Assembly: GCA_019638385.1 (NCBI GenBank)
Contig: JAHBTW010000012.1
Span: forward strand, 62,001-126,000
Length of the DNA stretch: 64,000 nucleotides
Origin: Saprospiraceae bacterium
Lineage (GTDB): Bacteria > Bacteroidota > Bacteroidia > Chitinophagales > Saprospiraceae
Direction: 5' to 3'
A model generated the notes under the pieces. The model had not been told where the DNA came from and did not search any database. It worked only from the letters and a program-made list of their open reading frames with translations. The translations under genes and the position numbers were made by a program. This document shows, in pieces, positions 43,316 through 51,745 of this stretch; the first letter of the stretch is position 1, and each line of letters begins with the position of its first letter.

Positions 43316-43359
43316 GCTAATATATTAGCCAAATATACGCACAAAAGCCAATAATGGCT
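43316..43359 (-). promoter_or_regulatory. hipBA promoter with two operator-like palindromes
   Basis: A perfect 14-bp palindrome GCTAATATATTAGC (43316-43329) is followed, 16 bp away, by AGCCA-ATAA-TGGCT (43346-43359). Both share a TAGC(C/T)A half-site. The -7 box TATATTTG on the minus strand (43337-43330) lies between them, so a repressor bound at both would cover the start site and the upstream promoter region. This is the layout expected for HipB autoregulation. Confidence 0.65.
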
Positions 43360-43428
43360 AAAATGTTAATTTTTTTTACATAAAACCCGGTGCATGGCGC
43401 AATAGCGATAGGCCGTCTCGGGTATTTT

Positions 43429-43449
43429 TGCCTGCCTTGCCGGCAGGCA
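43429..43449. repeat. Short hairpin downstream of the dgcN-like gene
   Basis: TGCCTGCC, five-base loop, GGCAGGCA, 19 bp after the stop of the minus-strand gene ending at 43468. On the minus strand it is followed by As, not Ts, so it is not a standard terminator in that direction. It may be a processed 3' hairpin or a small dispersed repeat. Confidence 0.4.
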
Positions 43450-43467
43450 GTTACCTCCCCCGCACTT

Positions 43468-44526
43468 TCACACCCCCAAAAAACCTTTGACCACCGGCAA
43501 CAGCCGCTCCACCCCTTCTTGCAGCGGCCGCACAAAAGGAATGCCCAATTTCGCCTCCATTTCAATGCGATAGCGCTCAATCCCGGCATCGTCCATGCCT
43601 TCCTCGTTGATGGTGACGGCGAGTACCTCGGCGCCGTAAGCGCGAATCAGCGCAATCTCCGTTTCTATGGGTGGAATGCGATACTGAAAGGCTTCCGTGC
43701 CTTCATAATAGAGTCTTCCCGGCGCATGTTGCAACACCACATATTTGGCATCTGCCGAGAGGATAAACTCTGCTCCGCAGGGACCGCTGGGATTGCGCAG
43801 CGCCGATTGCCCTTCGATGAGGATGAGGTCGGGCTTTGATTCCCGGTCGCATTCTACCACAGCGCGTTCCACTTCTCCGCTGATGAAATCGTTGAGCGTG
43901 CTGTCGAAAATGAAGCCGTGGCGATAGCCTTGCATCCAGCCGGTTTGGCCGGTGTAAATCATTTCGGCGGCGATGCCGTTGCGGCGGCACATTTCCAGCA
44001 GAAAGCGGCAGGTAGTGCGTTTACCCAGCGCGCAATCGGTGCCCAGCACGGCGATGCGCGGCGCTTTAACGCTGAAAATTTCGCCGTTCCAAAAACGCAG
44101 TTCCTTCGCCGGGCGCGGCCGGCGGATGTCTATGAGTTCCACATCAAATTCGCGGGCAGTCTGGGAGAATTCGGAATCCTCATTGAGTAAAGTGTGCAAT
44201 CCGTTTACCAAGGATACCCCCTGTCGCATCGCGGAGAGCAATTCCGCGCGGAAGCTGTCGGGCAGTTGGCCGCCGGGCAGCGCTACGCCCACGATGCAAT
44301 ATTGCGGTTTGGCCGGCGCCTTTTGCAAATAATCGCTCACAGAGGCAAACACCGGTACGTTGCAGTGTCGCCCGTCCATCACCTCGCCCGCGTCTTTGCC
44401 TGCATAAGGCGGATCAATGACGGCGAGAATGTCGAATCGCTCGGTACCGCGCAGCAAGCCGTGGCAGGTTTTGGCCATGTCGGTATCGAGCATGCCGTTG
44501 GTGAGTACGATGGCGGTTGATTTCAT
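43468..44526 (-). CDS. DUF1611 protein, DgcN-like (D-glutamate N-acetyltransferase)
   Basis: 352 residues from the ATG at 44526. An N-terminal Rossmann-like domain (residues 1-130, CIVGVALPGGQLPDSF) is followed by a P-loop domain with GTDCALGKRTTCRFLLEMC and DLILIEGQSALRNPSG. This is the DUF1611 family, of which DgcN has been reported to acetylate D-glutamate before racemisation by DgcA. The enolase-superfamily gene 16 bp upstream is the matching partner. I infer a D-amino-acid or dipeptide role; the substrate in this organism is not proven. Confidence 0.75.
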   Translation of the reverse strand: MKSTAIVLTNGMLDTDMAKTCHGLLRGTERFDILAVIDPPYAGKDAGEVMDGRHCNVPVFASVSDYLQKAPAKPQYCIVGVALPGGQLPDSFRAELLSAMRQGVSLVNGLHTLLNEDSEFSQTAREFDVELIDIRRPRPAKELRFWNGEIFSVKAPRIAVLGTDCALGKRTTCRFLLEMCRRNGIAAEMIYTGQTGWMQGYRHGFIFDSTLNDFISGEVERAVVECDRESKPDLILIEGQSALRNPSGPCGAEFILSADAKYVVLQHAPGRLYYEGTEAFQYRIPPIETEIALIRAYGAEVLAVTINEEGMDDAGIERYRIEMEAKLGIPFVRPLQEGVERLLPVVKGFLGV

Positions 44527-44542
44527 GGTTTTATTTTTGTTA

Positions 44543-45607
44543 TTACAATACCAGCCCCAGGCCGGGCTTGTCATTGGCATACAAAAAACCCTCGCGCAGC
44601 ACAAATCCGCCTTTCACGATGTCGCGGGCCAGATCAAAACTCCCGTCGAGATCAATGTAACGGGTATTGGGACAGGCCAGCGCGGCGTGCAGCGCGGCGG
44701 TGATGCTCACGATGCTCTCGTCGTTGCAGCCCCACATGAGGTCAATGCCGGCCAGTTCAGCGGCTTCGGCTATTTTGAGGGCGTGATCCACGCCGCCGCA
44801 TTTCATGAGTTTGATGTTGTAGATGCCGTAAGGCTGCGGGCGATGCGCCATTTGCACGGCGTCTTCCATGCTGTGCAAGTCTTCATCGGCGGCGCAGAGG
44901 CGGCGCAAGTCTTCCGGCAGCAGGAGCATTTCGTCCAATTGGCCGGGCGGGAAAGGTTGTTCAAAAAACTCTACATTGAGGTGTTGGGTGCCCTCCACGA
45001 AACGGAGCAAATCGGCGCGCGAGTAGCCCTGATTGGCATCTATGCGAATGACCATTTCGGGACCGACTGTTTCGCGCAGCCGCGCGAAGGTCTCAATGTC
45101 CCGTTCTGCCTCCAAACCGGTTTTGAGCTTGATGACGCGGAAGCCATCTGCCTGAAATGCGCGCGCATCTTCGAGGGTTTGTTCTAATGATTGAATGCCG
45201 ATGGTGACGGAGGTGGGAAAGCCTTCATAAATACGGCCCAGAAAATCGGCTAAGGGCAGGCCCAGAAATTGGGCAAATGCATCGTGCAATGCAATGTCAA
45301 TAGCAGCCAATGCGGCCGGGCTGTCGGGCAACTGTGCCGCCGCCTCGCGAATGAGTTTTTTGTAGTGCCGGATGTCGCGGCCGCAGAGCAGGTCTTCCGC
45401 GCAAGCGGACAATGTCGCAGCGGAAGCTTCAATTTTTTCACCGGTTACAAATTCCGCCGGCGAACCGGCCCCGATGCCTGTAATGCCGTTTTCCAACTCA
45501 ATGGTCACGAAGAGATTATCTACATGATCAATGGTTTTGTAGGCAATGGTATAAGGCTTGGATAAATCGAGATTTTCCTTCCAGGTGCGGACGCTGCGGA
45601 TTTTCAT
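44543..45607 (-). CDS. Enolase-superfamily racemase (DgcA/dipeptide-epimerase-like)
   Basis: 354 residues of the muconate-lactonising/dipeptide epimerase group. Catalytic lysines are in VIKLKTG and in YNIKLMKCGG; metal ligands are in RIDANQGY, VEFFEQPF and CAADEDLH. Members epimerise L-Ala-D/L-Glu dipeptides or, when next to DUF1611, N-acetyl-D-glutamate. Because dgcN follows after 16 bp, the second role fits best. It starts 42 bp after the stop of the frameshifted oxoamine-synthase-like gene, in the same direction. Confidence 0.8.
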   Translation of the reverse strand: MKIRSVRTWKENLDLSKPYTIAYKTIDHVDNLFVTIELENGITGIGAGSPAEFVTGEKIEASAATLSACAEDLLCGRDIRHYKKLIREAAAQLPDSPAALAAIDIALHDAFAQFLGLPLADFLGRIYEGFPTSVTIGIQSLEQTLEDARAFQADGFRVIKLKTGLEAERDIETFARLRETVGPEMVIRIDANQGYSRADLLRFVEGTQHLNVEFFEQPFPPGQLDEMLLLPEDLRRLCAADEDLHSMEDAVQMAHRPQPYGIYNIKLMKCGGVDHALKIAEAAELAGIDLMWGCNDESIVSITAALHAALACPNTRYIDLDGSFDLARDIVKGGFVLREGFLYANDKPGLGLVL

Positions 45608-45649
45608 GGCATGATTCGGTTGAGGGGACGAAGATAAGCAGAAATCTTC

Positions 45650-46697
45650 TCACCCTCCCCACTCCGCCAATGCGCTCAGCACCCGCTCTACATCTTCGGC
45701 GGTATGCAATGCATGAAGAACGATGCGGGTGATGGGGTCGTCCTGCTGTGTGGGATAGGAAAAGCAGGAAATGAGGATGCCCCGCTCGGCCAAAAAATCG
45801 GCGATGCTATTATATGGAGTGAAAAAAACGGGAAAGTCGGGCAAGTATCGAAATGCGGCAGTCGGAGGAATGCCTGCGACAAACTGCCGGATGCGCTCCA
45901 GCAGCCGTTCCCTGTTGCGCCGGTAAATGGGCGCGCCGTGCAAAAAGGCGTGCAAAAAGGCCGGCGTAGGCGGGGATGCGCCTCCGAAGAGCGGGCTTTT
46001 TTTGATCAGCGCTATAACTTTTCGAGGGCCGATGACGGCCCCCGCCGGAATGCCGGGCGCCTTGCCCAAAGAGCAAGTCACGAGCAGATTTACATTGGGG
46101 GGGGCATTTTATTTGAGTATAAATGCCGCCGCCGTCCGTACCGGTGATGCCGATGCCGTGCGAGTCGTCAAGCACGAGCATCATGGGCAAATCTTTGGGC
46201 AGGCGGTTTATCCAGCTAAAATCGAGAGAGTGGGTATATAGGGGGTCTAAGGCATTGGCAAACAAGGCCATGGGGCCGGGCCTGCCTTGTGCTTCTGTGA
46301 GTACAGCTTCGGTCCAGTCCTCAAAACTGCCGTTCGCAACCGGCTGCCCGCCCCACAGGGCTGGATGTAGCCCCGGCGCAAAACGGCATTGGTATTCCGG
46401 CTCCAACAAGCGCACGGCCAATTGCCCGGCCAAGGCGCCCGACGACAGGAGCAACGCAGCCTCCGCGCCGCACCATTCGGCCAGCCGGGCTTCTGTTTCT
46501 TCAAATATTTCCAACCGCAGCGCCGATAAGCGCGAGCCGCCGAAATGCCCGCCGTAGCGGGCCAGCCCTTCTGCAATCAGCGTCTGAAATTGAGCATCGC
46601 CATGAACGCCGAGGTAGGCCGTGCCGCCGCAATACAACCATTCGCGTCCCTCGTACAAAAGGGTGCGGCCGGGCAGGGTATGCAGTTGAATATCCAT
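45650..46697 (-). pseudogene. Alpha-oxoamine-synthase-like PLP enzyme, frameshifted at a G8 tract
   Basis: Two frames together encode a compact PLP enzyme of about 348 residues related to BioF. The first covers residues 1-200: YCGGTAYLGVHG, HFGGSRLSALRLEIFEETE, and the cofactor-binding VLDDSHGIGITG. At 46097-46104 eight Gs (Cs on the coding strand) throw it out of frame. The continuation VTCSLGKAPGIPAGAVIG carries the Schiff-base lysine, then the C-terminal domain to 45650. Seven Cs would restore one frame. Without that change the product lacks the lysine and is dead. It sits 16 bp after the LytTR gene and 42 bp before the racemase gene. Confidence 0.8.
46097..46104. repeat. G8 homopolymer at the frameshift of the oxoamine-synthase-like gene
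   Basis: Eight Gs on the plus strand inside coding sequence. Removal of one base (or addition of two) joins the two halves of the gene exactly, between the cofactor aspartate and the catalytic lysine. Such tracts are slippage hot spots in replication and also error hot spots in sequencing. Confidence 0.85.
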
Positions 46698-46713
46698 GTT
46701 TTGAACTGCGGCG

Positions 46714-47469
46714 CTACCGGCCCAGCCATTCTTTAAATTCCGTCATGCGGTCGCCGCTGACGAAGGCTTCCACTTTGGCCTTGGGCTGCAGGTCGAGTTT
46801 GAATTTGCCTTTATAAAAAGTGTGTACGGTTTGTATGGATGGAAATCCGACCAGAAACTGCCGGCTGACACGGAAAAACTCGCGCGGATCAAGCAGGGCG
46901 GTAAGTTTGTCCAAGCTGAAATCAATGGGCAGGTTTTGGCCGTCTTTGGTCACCATAAAGGTGAGTTTTTCCTGGGAGTAAAAATAGGCGATGTCTTTCA
47001 CTTCAATGCTGCGGATTTTGGCTCCTACCGTAATCATGAAGCGGGTTTTGTATTCCGGGTTTCGCCGGCCGATGTATTGGAGCAGGGTGTCAATGTCGGG
47101 TTTGGAAAATTGGGCTTTCAGCGCTTTAAACTGATCCAGGGCGGCGGCCAGTTCTTCCGCGTTGATGGGCTTGAGCAGGTAGTCAACGCTGTTCACTTTG
47201 AACGCTTTGATCATGTACTCGTCGTAGGCAGTGGTGAAAATGACCGGCGAAGTGAGGGGCGCCAGTTCGAATATTTTAAAACAGAGGTCGTCCTCCAGGT
47301 GAATGTCCATAAACACAAGATCGGGCGCATCGTGGCGGCGCAGCCATTGCACGGAGTCGGCCACGGAGGGCAGGATGGCAACGATTTGGATGTCGGGGTC
47401 GCATTTTTTGAGCATCCCCTCCAAGCGCTGTGCGCTCAGGTTTTCATCTTCGATAATGATGGCGTTCAT
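46714..47469 (-). CDS. LytTR-family response regulator
   Basis: 251 residues. Receiver domain 1-120 with the acidic pocket EDE and the phosphorylated D55 in VFMDIHLED; K in YLLKPI. Residues 145-251 are a LytTR DNA-binding domain (IRSIEVKDIAYFYSQEKLTFMV, FFRVSRQFLVGFPSIQ). It is the natural output of the two LytS-type kinases encoded upstream in the same run of genes. It may control the operon itself or secreted-protein genes; no LytTR direct repeat was identified. Confidence 0.92.
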   Translation of the reverse strand: MNAIIIEDENLSAQRLEGMLKKCDPDIQIVAILPSVADSVQWLRRHDAPDLVFMDIHLEDDLCFKIFELAPLTSPVIFTTAYDEYMIKAFKVNSVDYLLKPINAEELAAALDQFKALKAQFSKPDIDTLLQYIGRRNPEYKTRFMITVGAKIRSIEVKDIAYFYSQEKLTFMVTKDGQNLPIDFSLDKLTALLDPREFFRVSRQFLVGFPSIQTVHTFYKGKFKLDLQPKAKVEAFVSGDRMTEFKEWLGR

Positions 47470-47493
47470 TGTCGTGGATTTTAAGTGCTAAAA

Positions 47494-48735
47494 TTAGTGA
47501 ATCACAAGCATTCGGCGTGTCTCAGTTTGCCCTGAAACGGTGATGCGGTAAAAATATATCCCCGCCGGCAACCCTGCTGCATCCCACTCAAAATGATGTG
47601 CTCCGGGCGGTTTTTCTCCGCGCCACAGCGTTTGGACGATGCGCCCAGCAGGATCGAATACGGTCACTTCCAGCAGGCTTTGCTCCTGGAGCGTGACCGG
47701 AATCGTCGTTCCGTTCGAGAATGGATTTGGGAAATTTTGTCCGATTTGAAAACGACTCCGATTGGGTTCTTCTGCGCGGGTTGTAAGGGAAAGCCGCCAC
47801 AGCCCGTTGCTCCGGCCTGCATAGAGTTGGCCGTTGAAAAATGCAAGGTCATAGCCCGCCGACCCAGAGAGGACCGGTGCAAAATTGTGCCAACTCAGCC
47901 CCTCGTTATCGGTATATTGTATAAAACTCAACCCGGATGGCTTGACCAAAAGCGCAATTACCCGGTTGCCGGTTTTTACAAAACGAGCGGCGCCGAGCAA
48001 GCCCGTACCCGGGTTGTAGTGCGTCCAATGAAAACCGTTGTCGGTGTTGCGATATAGCCCCCCGCTGCCGGCAGCCAGCAATGTCTCGCCCGAACGAATC
48101 ACGCCGAGGAACATGCTGATCTCCCCATTAAACTGGTCGAACGCATGCTCCGTCCAGGCATGCCCCGGATATTGTTGCCGCGACACGGTTGCATTGGCTC
48201 CGGCGCCGGCGTACAACACCCCGTCCATGTGTGTTATGCTTTCAATGTTGTGCCAGGGCAACCCTGTACTGTAAGCGCTCCAGGCGCTGTTGGTTGAAAT
48301 TTTTTTGACAAAAACCTTCGCCCCCTGAGTGGCTACATAGAGGCTGTCGCCGCGCTGCGCAAAACCGGCTATGGACAAGGCGCCCAACCCGTTCAGTCCG
48401 GCATTGTCGCTTTGCCAGCTTTGGCCGAGGTTGGTGCTGCTGAAAACGCCGTTGACGGATGTTCCCACAAAAATGTGCCCGTCCGCTACATGCAGCGCAG
48501 GAATGAAATTGAAGGCATAGGGGACTACTGCCGAACTGTCCCATTGACTGCCGTCGGTGGCGGTGTAATAAATCCTTTCGCCGATGGCGGCATAAAACTT
48601 ATCATCCCCGCCAAAGAGGGCGCTCGCATATCCGGCGGGAAGGGCTTCAAGATGCTGCCATTGCTGGGCGCACGCGAAACGGACGGAGGCCGGTAGCAAG
48701 GCCGTGACGAGTAGTAAAATCTTCATTTTTTTCAT
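47494..48735 (-). CDS. T9SS cargo protein with BNR/propeller-like repeats
   Basis: 413 residues. Signal peptide MKKMKILLLVTALLPASVRF ending at CAQQ. Residues 30-325 contain repeated GVFSSTNLGQSWQ, GLYRNTDNGFHWTHY and YTDNEGLSWHNF motifs, Asp-box (BNR) turns of a beta-propeller as in sialidase-like or YCF48-like proteins, but without sialidase catalytic residues that I can see. A T9SS type A domain follows (IGQNFPNPFSNGTTIPV ... GIYFYRITVSG). It is encoded between a histidine kinase and a response regulator, 11 and 24 bp from each, an unusual place for a secreted protein. Confidence 0.87.
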   Translation of the reverse strand: MKKMKILLLVTALLPASVRFACAQQWQHLEALPAGYASALFGGDDKFYAAIGERIYYTATDGSQWDSSAVVPYAFNFIPALHVADGHIFVGTSVNGVFSSTNLGQSWQSDNAGLNGLGALSIAGFAQRGDSLYVATQGAKVFVKKISTNSAWSAYSTGLPWHNIESITHMDGVLYAGAGANATVSRQQYPGHAWTEHAFDQFNGEISMFLGVIRSGETLLAAGSGGLYRNTDNGFHWTHYNPGTGLLGAARFVKTGNRVIALLVKPSGLSFIQYTDNEGLSWHNFAPVLSGSAGYDLAFFNGQLYAGRSNGLWRLSLTTRAEEPNRSRFQIGQNFPNPFSNGTTIPVTLQEQSLLEVTVFDPAGRIVQTLWRGEKPPGAHHFEWDAAGLPAGIYFYRITVSGQTETRRMLVIH

Positions 48736-48746
48736 TGTTCAATTGG

Positions 48747-49820
48747 TTAATGGAGTAAGGGAATCTTTACCCAAAATTCATCTTCCCGCTCGCCGGCCCA
48801 CACCGGGCGGTCGGTGAGCAGGGCGTACCGGTTGATGATGTTTTGCAAGCCTAAGCTGGTGGAATGCGCTTCCTGGCCGCGGGGGCGGTACTTGTTGCGC
48901 ACAATGAGCATATCGCTTTCCTCGCTGATGGTGATGATTAAGGGTTCTTTTTCCGACATGCGGTTGAGTTTCACAGCGTTTTCTACCAGCATTTGCAGCG
49001 TGAGCGGCGGTATAGAGCTTTGTTCTATCGTAGTTTTGGAGAGCTGCAAATGCACTTCAAACTTGTGCTCAAAGCGGGTTCGCAACAAAAAAGTATAGGC
49101 TTGAAGGAAATCCAACTCCTTTTGCAGGGGGGCCACTGCCGACTCGTGCTCTTCCAAAATGTACCGGTATGCTCGCGAAAGGCGATCAATGAACAGTTCC
49201 GACAGTTCGGGGTCTTTTTTTACCAAAGAGGCCAGTATGCTCAGGCTGTTGAAAAGGAAATGCGGGTTTACCTGGCTTTTCAACGCGTTGAACTGCGAAA
49301 GGAGGTTTTCCTTTTCCAATTGCTCTGCTTTGAGCTGCGCCTCTTTCGTGAATTCCATGATGTGATGATTGGCAATAAGCATATATACACAAAGCGATAA
49401 ACTGGCAAACAGGCCATAAATGATACGGCAGGCCCGCGCTTCGTCAGCTATCCCCGGCGCCATGTTCAGGGCCTGATAAAACAGCCATTGATTGGCCTCC
49501 AATATTAGGATGATGCCCGCCATACCTGCCAGGAAAATGGGCAGTGCCGTGAGGATGTTGGCGCCTGTGGGTCCCCATTTTTCCAGCCGGGCGCCAAAAT
49601 GATAATTTAAGCGGCGGTGTAGCCAGTCGGCGCCGCTCACCCATGCAAAAGTGACCAGCGTACTGACCAAGAACTGCACCGTGAAATCTGGGAAACCCCT
49701 GGCCGATAATACCGCCCAACTGCGGTCGTATGCCGTTACATAAGTGCCGAGCGGCAGGAATACCAGCATCAGCCCGGCGGCCATGTACCACCGTTGTCGT
49801 ACCGGAATCGGCCTGTTCAC
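48747..49820 (-). CDS. LytS/YehU-type sensor histidine kinase
   Basis: 357 residues from a GTG at 49820 that overlaps the stop of the upstream kinase by 4 bp (GTGA). The frame continues above that without homology. Four membrane segments (about 12-30, 45-62, 88-108, 128-150) precede the His_kinase domain with NPHFLFNSLSILASLV, where the phosphorylated histidine lies, and an HATPase_c domain (LTLQMLVENAVKLNRMS, GLQNIINRYALL). The N-box is intact. Confidence 0.9.
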   Translation of the reverse strand: MNRPIPVRQRWYMAAGLMLVFLPLGTYVTAYDRSWAVLSARGFPDFTVQFLVSTLVTFAWVSGADWLHRRLNYHFGARLEKWGPTGANILTALPIFLAGMAGIILILEANQWLFYQALNMAPGIADEARACRIIYGLFASLSLCVYMLIANHHIMEFTKEAQLKAEQLEKENLLSQFNALKSQVNPHFLFNSLSILASLVKKDPELSELFIDRLSRAYRYILEEHESAVAPLQKELDFLQAYTFLLRTRFEHKFEVHLQLSKTTIEQSSIPPLTLQMLVENAVKLNRMSEKEPLIITISEESDMLIVRNKYRPRGQEAHSTSLGLQNIINRYALLTDRPVWAGEREDEFWVKIPLLH

Positions 49821-50950
49821 GCTACGCGGGTTGTGGCATCGTCCGCCGCATACCACAGCGGAACATAAATGGTACAATAGCCATCTACCGCCATTTCGCG
49901 CAGGGTGCGGCCCTCCGGAAGAAGGGCAGCGTAGCGGTCTTCCAGCACGGTGCGGCTCCAGTCGCCGATGGCGCCGTCGGGTTCGAGCCGGGGCTGCCGG
50001 TTGTAGAAGATGCGCAATTCGTCATCCACCACATCTATCATGATTTCGAGCGGAAAACGAACCGACATGCGGTTGCTTTTCATAGCCCGCTCGACGAGCA
50101 TTTGCAGGGTAAGGGGGAGCATTTGCGCTTTGTCGGCTACATCGGGCGGTAGGTTCACCCGCAGCCTAAGTTTGTCCACAAAGCGCGCTTTTTGTACAAA
50201 AGAATAGGCTTCCAGAAACCCCAGTTCTTCCCGCAGGGACACCGTTTGGCGGTCGCGGTTTTCGAGCATGTAGCGATAGGCTTTGGAGAGCCGGTCAATG
50301 AACTGCTCCGAGCAATCGCCGTCGGCCTGCACCAAAGAGGCTAAGGAGCTCAGGCTGTTGAACAGGAAGTGCGGATTTACCCGGTTGCGCAGCAGCACAT
50401 ATTGCGTTTCTGCCTTTTCTTTTTCCCCGTTCTCTGCTCGCAGGCCCGCTACGCCGGCGCGTTGCATGATGCGGCGGTGAATGAGCAGGTAATACACAAA
50501 GAGGGCCAGAATGACGTAGTTGGCATAATTGAACCGGATGGACATGAGTGAATACCCATCCTCGACTACGAGGCTGTAATCGGGGGCGTCAAACAGCCTC
50601 GATTGCAGCCAGAAGATGGACGTCAGGGTAACGTAATTGGCCGCTATATTGGCTACGGCGCACACCGACACAGCAGCCAGATTGGGCCAAAAACTGCCCC
50701 GGCTGATGACGTCTTCCCCAAACCGCCGTTCGAACCACTCGTGAACGTACTCTGCGAGAAACAACCAGCCGAAAACCATGAGCGACCCAACCACATACTC
50801 CAAAGCCAGAAGCGGGAACAGGGCGCCGAATATGGCTTCCCCGCTTCGGAATGCGCCGTCTAAGTTGACGTACAGAGTCACGAAGTAAAAGAAGGTATTC
50901 AGCCCGAAAGCCCACAGCAGCTTATTTCGTATGGAAATGCGTCGAGTCAT
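49817..50950 (-). CDS. LytS/YehU-type sensor histidine kinase, ATPase domain degenerate
   Basis: 377 residues from the ATG at 50950. Four membrane segments in 1-170, a short coiled linker, then the kinase domain with NPHFLFNSLSSLASLV. In the ATPase part the usual LVENA(I/V)KH has become LVERAMKSNRMS: the N-box asparagine is replaced by arginine, and the glycine-rich 'GLxNI' segment is missing. It may therefore not bind ATP itself but work with the second kinase, whose start it overlaps by 4 bp. The two arose by duplication. Confidence 0.88.
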   Translation of the reverse strand: MTRRISIRNKLLWAFGLNTFFYFVTLYVNLDGAFRSGEAIFGALFPLLALEYVVGSLMVFGWLFLAEYVHEWFERRFGEDVISRGSFWPNLAAVSVCAVANIAANYVTLTSIFWLQSRLFDAPDYSLVVEDGYSLMSIRFNYANYVILALFVYYLLIHRRIMQRAGVAGLRAENGEKEKAETQYVLLRNRVNPHFLFNSLSSLASLVQADGDCSEQFIDRLSKAYRYMLENRDRQTVSLREELGFLEAYSFVQKARFVDKLRLRVNLPPDVADKAQMLPLTLQMLVERAMKSNRMSVRFPLEIMIDVVDDELRIFYNRQPRLEPDGAIGDWSRTVLEDRYAALLPEGRTLREMAVDGYCTIYVPLWYAADDATTRVA

Positions 50951-50955
50951 AGGCC

Positions 50956-50988
50956 CAAAGATGAAGCCCGCTTCGACCAATTTGCAAA
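50956..50988 (-). promoter_or_regulatory. Promoter of the kinase-to-DgcN gene run
   Basis: On the minus strand TTTG (50988-50985) and CATCTTTG (50963-50956, one mismatch) are 21 bp apart. The -7 box ends 5 bp before the ATG at 50950, so the transcript would be leaderless or nearly so. Confidence 0.5.
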
Positions 50989-51053
50989 TAAAGGGGGATG
51001 AATGCCGATATGCGGCGGATGAATGTCGGGAAAGGAGCGTTGAAATTCGGAAA

Positions 51054-51701
51054 TCAGGCCGCCGTAAAATCCACCTTGGCGTAGATGTCGCGTACAAAAA
51101 TACTATGCTCCTCCAGAGAAATGGTTTGATCAAAAGCATCGTAGTCCATCGCGGCCCATCTGTTGGTTTTGGGTTCGCGATAGTGGAGCGTCAGCTCCGG
51201 CCCATCTTGATACAGATATAGGATGTATTGCAAGGTCGCTATTTTTTTATAGCGCCGCAACTTGTCTTCTCTGTCGAATCGTTCGGTACTCGGCGAGGCG
51301 ATCTCGGTGACCAGCCAGGGGTTAAGTGTGGCCTTTCGCCCCGGCAAATACTCGTGGTATTGAGGTGTGCCTCGCACGATGGACGTGTCGGGGTTGTAGC
51401 TCGCCTGAAGTTCGGGGATATAGACCGGGCGGTTGCTGCCGAAACACCTGAAATCGGGATCGTTTTTGAAGAGCATATAAAAAATGCCGAGTAAATTGGC
51501 CACGATCTGTTCGTGCGAAGGCGAGGCATAACACATGAGGATCAGTTCTTTGGGTTGATACTCTATGGAAAATTCAGCAGCATTGAGCAGATAAAGAAAA
51601 TCTTCAAAAGTGCCGGGCAGATGGACCTTGTCGGCGCCGGGCAGGGCTAATTCCTGTAGGGCAGATTGGGTGAGCGGAAATTTGACAGCTACTTTTTCCA
51701 T
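51054..51701 (-). CDS. Uma2-family (DUF820) PD-(D/E)XK nuclease-like protein
   Basis: 215 residues from the ATG at 51701. Uma2 proteins share a restriction-endonuclease fold: here SPSHEQIVANLLGIFY, the active-site aspartate in NPDTSIV, and VTEIASPSTERFDREDKLRRYK with the E-x-x-S and lysine. They are abundant in cyanobacteria and some Bacteroidota, with unknown biological role. It begins 44 bp after the adenylate cyclase stop on the same strand and could be cotranscribed. Confidence 0.88.
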   Translation of the reverse strand: MEKVAVKFPLTQSALQELALPGADKVHLPGTFEDFLYLLNAAEFSIEYQPKELILMCYASPSHEQIVANLLGIFYMLFKNDPDFRCFGSNRPVYIPELQASYNPDTSIVRGTPQYHEYLPGRKATLNPWLVTEIASPSTERFDREDKLRRYKKIATLQYILYLYQDGPELTLHYREPKTNRWAAMDYDAFDQTISLEEHSIFVRDIYAKVDFTAA

Positions 51702-51745
51702 AGCACAGGTGATTTGTTGAACGGGATAAAGATAAGAAATTTCAA

